Source of the DNA: Antrihabitans cavernicola
Lineage (GTDB): Bacteria > Actinomycetota > Actinomycetes > Mycobacteriales > Mycobacteriaceae
Length of the DNA stretch: 64,000 nt
Assembly: GCF_008297975.1 (NCBI RefSeq)
Contig: NZ_VLNY01000008.1
Location: 62,001 to 126,000 of the forward strand
Direction of reading: 5' to 3'
Part shown: positions 59,345 through 64,000 of the stretch, in pieces
Layout: every line of letters starts with the position of its first letter
Numbering within the stretch: position 1 is the stretch's first letter
Program-made: the position numbers and the translations under genes
Notes under the pieces: generated by a model
What the model was told of the DNA's origin: nothing
Seen by the model: the letters and a program-made list of their open reading frames with translations, nothing else
The model's database searches: none

Positions 59345-61084
59345 GTGACTGCCAACGAAAAGTTCGCTCCCGCGACCGACGAACCAGCGACCAACGCCGA
59401 AGTCGACGCGGCTCTCGCCGACTTGGTCGAGGGCGAGAAGCGGTGGGCGGCCCTGCCACTGCCCGGCCGCATCGCGCTGCTGAACCAAGTGCACCAGTTG
59501 ATCGTCGAGAATGCCCAGGCCTGGGTCGATGCCGCGATAGTTATCAAGCGGCTCGACAAGGATTCAGCGCTGGTGGGTGAGGAATGGATCTCGGGTCCGT
59601 ACTCGACGGCCGGTGGTGCGGGCGCACTGTCCGCAAGCCTCGCGAAACTCGTTGCCGGTGAGAGCCCGCTCGGAAAAGCCCGCTTCGGCACGACGCCCAG
59701 CAACGGCACGTCCGTTCGGGTGCTGCCGTCCAACATCTTCGATTCGCTCCTGCTCAGCGGATTCACCGCCGATGTGTGGCTGCAACCGGGCATCGATTCG
59801 GCGACCGCCATCCGCGATGCCGGCTTGGGTCAGCGGGATCCGTCGGCGACGCAGGGCATCGGCGTCGTGCTCGGGGCCGGCAACATCACCTCGATCGCAC
59901 CGCTCGACACCCTCTACGAGTTGTTCGCGCAGAACCGTGTTGTCGCGCTCAAGTTGAACCCGGTGACCGACCCGCTGCTGCCGGTGCTGACCAAGGTGTT
60001 CGCACCGTTCATTTCGATCGGAGCGGTGCGCATCCTCACCGGTGGCGCCGAGGTCGGCACCTATCTGGTGAATCACAAGCTGGTCGACCACGTTCACATG
60101 ACCGGCAGCTCGATCACACACGACGCCATCGTTTTCGGGCCGGGTGAAGAGGGCGCGCGCCGCAAAGCCGCCAACCAGCCGATCCTCGACAAGCCGATGA
60201 CCAGCGAACTCGGCGGCGTCTCGCCCGTCATCGTCGTCCCGGGCAAGTGGAGCGCCGCCGATATCAAGTTCCAGGCCGAACATGTTGCGACACAACGACT
60301 CCACAATGGCGGCTACAACTGCGTTGCGGCACAGGTTGCGGTGATCTCGTCGGACTGGGATCAGAAGCAGGAATTTCTCGACGCCCTCCGCAACGCGATC
60401 GACTCTGCGCCGGAACGGCCCGCGTATTACCCCGGCAGTGATCAGCGGGTGGCGAGTGCGCGCGATTCTTTCCCGGCCGCCGAACAGTTGGGTGCGCACG
60501 ACGAGCGGGTACTGGTCTGCGGCCTGAACCCCGGTGAGTACGCGCCGCTGCTCGAGACCGAGTACTTCTCGCCCGTATTCGGCGTCATCGAGCTGCCGAA
60601 CAGCGGCGCCGACTTCCTCGCCAAGGCCGTCGACGTTGCCAACGACGAGTTCGTCGGCACGCTGGGCGTCAACATCATCGCCCACCCGCGCACCATCAAG
60701 ACCCTTGGCGGAGCACTGGATTCGGCGATCGAGAAGCTGCGCTACGGCACCGTTGCGGTCAACGCCTGGACAGCGGTCGGCTACCTCACACCGTCGGCTA
60801 CCTGGGGTGCGTTCCCCGGCCACACCATCGACGACGTGCAGAGCGGAATCGGCGTGGTGCACAACGCGCTGCTGATCGATCGCCCGGAACGCACTGTGGT
60901 GCGTGGGCCGTTCCGGCCTGCTCCGCGCTCGGTGCTGAACGGCGAGATGACGCTGACGCCGAAACCGCCGTGGTTCGTCAACAACCGCACTGCCGCCAAG
61001 ACCGGCAAGCTGCTGACCCGGTTCGCGGGCAAGCCGTCCTGGGCCAAGCTGCCCGCCATTTTCGCGTCCGCGCTGCGCGGCTGA
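59345..61084 (+). CDS. Aldehyde dehydrogenase family protein
   Basis: A 579-residue NAD(P)-dependent dehydrogenase, longer than the usual 480-500. GAGNITSIAPLDTLYELFAQN and HMTGSSITHDAIVFG surround the cofactor site, ELGGVSPVIVVPG carries the general base Glu, and the catalytic Cys is in NGGYNCVAAQV. GTG 59345 has GGAG six bases upstream; GTG 59333 is also in frame. The next gene, a GMC alcohol oxidoreductase, starts 15 bases later, so together they would oxidise an alcohol through the aldehyde to the acid. Confidence 0.87.
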   Translation: MTANEKFAPATDEPATNAEVDAALADLVEGEKRWAALPLPGRIALLNQVHQLIVENAQAWVDAAIVIKRLDKDSALVGEEWISGPYSTAGGAGALSASLAKLVAGESPLGKARFGTTPSNGTSVRVLPSNIFDSLLLSGFTADVWLQPGIDSATAIRDAGLGQRDPSATQGIGVVLGAGNITSIAPLDTLYELFAQNRVVALKLNPVTDPLLPVLTKVFAPFISIGAVRILTGGAEVGTYLVNHKLVDHVHMTGSSITHDAIVFGPGEEGARRKAANQPILDKPMTSELGGVSPVIVVPGKWSAADIKFQAEHVATQRLHNGGYNCVAAQVAVISSDWDQKQEFLDALRNAIDSAPERPAYYPGSDQRVASARDSFPAAEQLGAHDERVLVCGLNPGEYAPLLETEYFSPVFGVIELPNSGADFLAKAVDVANDEFVGTLGVNIIAHPRTIKTLGGALDSAIEKLRYGTVAVNAWTAVGYLTPSATWGAFPGHTIDDVQSGIGVVHNALLIDRPERTVVRGPFRPAPRSVLNGEMTLTPKPPWFVNNRTAAKTGKLLTRFAGKPSWAKLPAIFASALRG

Positions 61085-61098
61085 AGGAAGCAACTTTC

Positions 61099-62691
61099 AT
61101 GACAAACGATGTGACGGTCGCAGATTACGTTGTCGTCGGAACCGGTTCTGCTGGTTCGGTTCTCGCGGGCAGGCTCAGTGAGGACGCTTCGCAGGAAGTG
61201 GTGGTTCTCGAGGCCGGACCAGAGGACAAGAACAAGTTCGTCCACATCCCCGCGGGCTTTGCGCAGCTGTTCCGCAGCGACGTCGACTGGGACTACCTGA
61301 CCGAGCCGCAAGCCCAACTCGGAGGACGTTCGATCTATTGGCCGCGGGGAAAGATGCTCGGCGGATCGTCGTCGATGAACGCGATGATGTGGGTGCGCGG
61401 TTACGCCGCCGACTACGACGAGTGGGCCGAGCACGCCGGCGAGGACTGGTCGTTTCCCGAGGTGGCAAAGTACTTCGCCAAGATCGAAACCATCGAGGGC
61501 GCAACAGAATCCGACGAAGGTACTTCCGGGCCGTTGCAGGTCAGTGCGCAGCGCAGCCCGCGCCGTATCACCGATCATTACCTCAAAGCCGCTGCCGAAG
61601 TGGGTTACCCGGGTGAGCGCGCCAACAAGCCGCAGCCCGAAGGCTTCACGCAGACAATGGTCACCCAGAAGCGCGGCTCCCGGTGGAGCGCCGCGGACGC
61701 GTACCTGAAGCCGGCCCGCAAGCGCTCCAATCTGACGGTCCTCACCGAAGCCCTTGCCACCCGGGTGATCTTCGAGGGCTCGCGGGCCGTCGGCGTCGAG
61801 TACCGCCGCAATGGCGCGGTGCATACGGTCCGCGCTCGCAAGGAGATCGTGCTTTCCGGTGGCGCGATCAATTCGCCGCAGTTGTTGATGCTCTCCGGTA
61901 TCGGCGATCAGGAGCAGTTGAAGCAGCACGGAATCGCCGTGCAGCACCACCTGCCCGCCGTCGGTGAAAACCTGCTCGATCACTTGGTGTCGCTGCTGGG
62001 TTACAGCGTCGAATCCGACTCGCTCTTCGCTGCCGAGAAGATTCCGGAGCTGGTCAACTATCTGGCCCGGCGCCGCGGGATGCTGACGTCGAATGTCGGC
62101 GAGGCATACGGATTCGTCCGCAGCCGTGCGGATTTGGCGTTCCCCGACCTGGAATTGATCTTCGCGCCTGCCCCGTTCTTCGACGAAGGCCTGATTCCGC
62201 ACCCGGCGCACGCGGTCGGATTGGGAACGATCCTGTTGAAGCCGGAGAGCACGGGCAAGATTTCGTTGCGATCGGCGGACCCAACCGACAAGCCGATCAT
62301 CGACCCGCGCTACCTCAGCGATTCGGGTGGCGTCGACCGCGCTGCGATGTTGGAGGGGCTGCGAATCTGTACCACCATCGCGTCGGCTCCCTCGTTGAAG
62401 AAAGAGCTGGGAGATCTTGTGCGCCCGGCTGTCTCGCCGCAGACGTCCGCCGAAGACATGCTGGCCGAGGCGTTGGAGAAGTTGTCGCACACGCTCTATC
62501 ACCCGGTCGGAACCTGCCGAATGGGCACCGACCCCGCCAGCGTCGTCACGCCCGAGTTGCGGGTACGCGGAGTGGAAGGTCTTCGCGTCGCGGATGCCTC
62601 CGTGATGCCGACGATCATCCGCGGCCACACCCATGCGCCGTCGATGGTGATCGGAGCCAAGGCGGCAGATCTGATCGCCCGCTCGCGTTAG
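61099..62691 (+). CDS. GMC-family alcohol/choline dehydrogenase
   Basis: A 530-residue FAD enzyme. YVVVGTGSAGSVLAGRL near residue 10 is the FAD motif, GKMLGGSSSMNAMMWVRG is GMC signature 1, GGAINSPQLLMLSGIG signature 2, and the catalytic His-x(n)-His is in HPVGTCRMG and GHTHAPS. AAGGAAG lies eight bases before the ATG. It matches the BetA/AlkJ group that oxidises primary alcohols, in line with the aldehyde dehydrogenase upstream. The substrate is unknown. Confidence 0.92.
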   Translation: MTNDVTVADYVVVGTGSAGSVLAGRLSEDASQEVVVLEAGPEDKNKFVHIPAGFAQLFRSDVDWDYLTEPQAQLGGRSIYWPRGKMLGGSSSMNAMMWVRGYAADYDEWAEHAGEDWSFPEVAKYFAKIETIEGATESDEGTSGPLQVSAQRSPRRITDHYLKAAAEVGYPGERANKPQPEGFTQTMVTQKRGSRWSAADAYLKPARKRSNLTVLTEALATRVIFEGSRAVGVEYRRNGAVHTVRARKEIVLSGGAINSPQLLMLSGIGDQEQLKQHGIAVQHHLPAVGENLLDHLVSLLGYSVESDSLFAAEKIPELVNYLARRRGMLTSNVGEAYGFVRSRADLAFPDLELIFAPAPFFDEGLIPHPAHAVGLGTILLKPESTGKISLRSADPTDKPIIDPRYLSDSGGVDRAAMLEGLRICTTIASAPSLKKELGDLVRPAVSPQTSAEDMLAEALEKLSHTLYHPVGTCRMGTDPASVVTPELRVRGVEGLRVADASVMPTIIRGHTHAPSMVIGAKAADLIARSR

Positions 62692-62702
62692 AGTTGTCGG
62701 CG

Positions 62703-63167
62703 ATGACCGCCGATCAGAATCTCGTCACTGTGCAGCGGACGATCGCTGCGCCGCCGGACGCCATCTTCGCTCTGCTGGTCGATCCACGACGGCATCGCGA
62801 GTTCGATGGCTCCGGCGCTGTGCGCTCGCCCAAGGGCGCCTCGACGCCGCTCACGCTCGGCAGCCGCTTCGGCATGTCGATGTACGCCGGTGTGCCCTAC
62901 TCGATGGTGAGCACCGTGGTGGAGTTCGAGCTGGACCGCACCATCGCCTGGCAAACCAACGGACCGACTGCGTTCGGTAAATTCGTTGCAGGTCGCATCT
63001 GGCGGTATCGGCTGGAGCCTGTCGCGGGTGGCACCGCGGTCAGTGAAACTTGGGACATCTCGCAGGAATCACGGCTGACCAAGCCGATCATCAGAGGTCA
63101 GGGGCCTCAGCGCGCCAAAGATATGGCCGCCACGCTGGAGCGAATCGAATCAATCGTGACGCGCTGA
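62703..63167 (+). CDS. SRPBCC-family protein
   Basis: A 154-residue START-like protein (VQRTIAAPPDAIFALLVDPRRHREFDGSGAV; late GGTAVSETWDIS). The fold binds hydrophobic ligands. It lies 11 bases after the GMC gene and is probably the third gene of the unit. I chose the ATG at 62703; an upstream ATG at 62694 overlaps no gene and is possible. The ligand is unknown. Confidence 0.8.
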   Translation: MTADQNLVTVQRTIAAPPDAIFALLVDPRRHREFDGSGAVRSPKGASTPLTLGSRFGMSMYAGVPYSMVSTVVEFELDRTIAWQTNGPTAFGKFVAGRIWRYRLEPVAGGTAVSETWDISQESRLTKPIIRGQGPQRAKDMAATLERIESIVTR

Positions 63168-63286
63168 CCGCGTCGTTGTCGCTCGACTGCGCCATCCGCG
63201 ATCAATCAGCTATCATCAAAACCAACCACGAGTTCGATTAAACGGTTGCTTTCCACATGGATGATTGTTTAGGCTTCCAGAACAGG

Positions 63287-63349
63287 TTGCCTGGTTTTAA
63301 AGGAAAGTAGCTCATCAGTTGAAATATCAACTTTTTGAGTGCCAGGCAA
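63287..63349. promoter_or_regulatory. Inverted repeats in the AT-rich leader of the right-edge regulator
   Basis: The spacer 63168-63406 is much richer in A+T than its surroundings. TTGCCTGG (63287-63294) and CCAGGCAA (63342-63349) are exact complements, and between them AGTTGA-AATA-TCAACT (63317-63332) is a perfect 6-4-6 inverted repeat. This nested symmetry could be an operator for the following regulator or an RNA hairpin in its leader. Confidence 0.45.
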
Positions 63350-63406
63350 TCGGCTGATCGGCTGTCAACTGTTCTCCAACAAGGATATTCGCGGGAGGGG
63401 TACACC

Positions 63407-64000
63407 ATTTCGTCGGAATCTTGGCCACGACGTCGACTGCTGGCGCTCCTGCGTGGAGCTGATCATCCGCTCGGCGCACAAGAACTGGCCGAATTGACAG
63501 GTCAGCACGTCACCACCGTTCGGTTCCACCTGGACGTGCTGACGAAGGACTCGCTGGTCCGCCAGCTCCAGCAACCACCGCGCGGTCGTGGTCGACCGCG
63601 TATCGGTTACACGGCGATTCAGCGGTCCGTCGGGTACCAAGAACTCGCTCAGGTACTCGCGGAGCGCCTCGGTGCCGATCCGCGCCGTCGCCTCGACGCT
63701 TCTGTCACCGCAGGTCGGGCGTGGGGAGCGAAGGTAGACGATTGCGAACGTCCGGTCGAGACGCTCGACGACGCCCGCGAAGTGGCGACGACGCTGTCCG
63801 CGGAACTTGGCTTCGCGCCGGAGCAGGGCGGCATCACGTCCGACGAGGACGAGACCGCCACCATTCGGTTCACCGCGTGCCCGCTGCGCGAGTTGGCCCG
63901 GACGCACTCCGAAGTGGTGTGCGGTGTGCACCTCGGCATGCTGCGCGAGGTGCTGGATCGTTCGGGTAAGCCGGGCGCCATCACGGCAAGCCTGCACCCG
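63407..64000 (+). CDS. COG2345/ArsR-like transcriptional regulator, 3'-truncated
   Basis: The frame runs to the end of the window (about 198 residues visible). The N-terminal winged helix is RRRLLALLRGADHPLGAQELAELTGQHVTTVRFHLDVLT. The C-terminal part has CPLRELARTHSEVVCGVHLGMLRE, two Cys in a context seen in SufR-like relatives, where Cys hold an Fe-S cluster. The start is a puzzle: no ATG or GTG is in frame; the ATT at 63407 has a perfect GGGAGGGG six bases upstream, and the only classical alternative is TTG at 63335 without a ribosome site. I list the ATT. Confidence 0.7.
   Translation, partial: MSSESWPRRRLLALLRGADHPLGAQELAELTGQHVTTVRFHLDVLTKDSLVRQLQQPPRGRGRPRIGYTAIQRSVGYQELAQVLAERLGADPRRRLDASVTAGRAWGAKVDDCERPVETLDDAREVATTLSAELGFAPEQGGITSDEDETATIRFTACPLRELARTHSEVVCGVHLGMLREVLDRSGKPGAITASLHP

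Noticed and set aside
60781-62634. 617-codon leftward frame antisense to the GMC dehydrogenase
   Set aside because: No motifs; the GMC gene on the other strand carries all family signatures.

Overview
The window is high-GC DNA (about two thirds G+C by eye, not counted) with GTG and TTG starts, many 1-4 base stop/start overlaps, and TetR, MarR, IclR, AraC and PucR regulators. It looks like a mycolic-acid actinobacterium of the Nocardia/Rhodococcus type. Support comes from a remnant of a mycolic acid cyclopropane synthase, a secretory LIP lipase, an EspR-like regulator, a ChoD-type GMC oxidoreductase and PknB-type kinases. The genus is inferred. No rRNA, tRNA, CRISPR array or insertion sequence was seen.

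Region 1 (1-13.5 kb) is general metabolism: a truncated gluconokinase, an IclR regulator, the synthase remnant, a secreted lipase, a fatty-acid-CoA ligase broken by one missing base, an SGNH hydrolase, a TetR/SDR pair with a palindromic operator, an AraC regulator divergent from a coupled Baeyer-Villiger monooxygenase / GMC oxidoreductase / acetoacetate-decarboxylase-like operon, and an MFS permease.

Region 2 (13.6-40.0 kb) is the centrepiece: a hybrid type I/type II aromatic polyketide cluster. Two type I proteins form one starter line, KSQ-AT-ACP-KS on the first and AT-DH-ER-KR-ACP on the second, so the extension module is cut between its KS and AT. Reading this line, malonyl is decarboxylated to acetyl, extended once or more and reduced. 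A KSIII-like protein with a DpsC-type Ser-His-Asp triad and a discrete acyltransferase then probably move the short alkyl starter to a type II minimal PKS (KS-alpha, KS-beta, ACP). A ketoreductase, a didomain aromatase/cyclase, a TcmI-family cyclase and three FAD hydroxylases would shape an angucycline-like, non-glycosylated product. Carboxyltransferase beta and epsilon subunits close the cluster and probably feed malonyl-CoA. A SARP, an EspR-like protein and a MarR protein are inside it; three heptamers at 11-base pitch lie in the divergent promoter of the starter genes. Two oddities raise the question of whether the cluster still works as expected: the KS-beta lacks about 46-50 internal residues and has His where Gln is usual.

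Region 3 (40-64 kb) is accessory and housekeeping: two paralogous transmembrane Ser/Thr kinases about 10 kb apart, a beta-lactamase-like lipoprotein, an MHS-type permease with a TetR/carboxylesterase unit, an MgtC-like protein, a Gln-rich secreted peptide, a rhomboid-like protein, further TetR units with clear inverted-repeat operators, a GT39-like glycosyltransferase, a MarR-controlled drug-type ABC exporter, TauE and S4 proteins, a PucR-controlled aldehyde dehydrogenase/GMC alcohol oxidoreductase unit, and a truncated COG2345-type regulator at the right edge.
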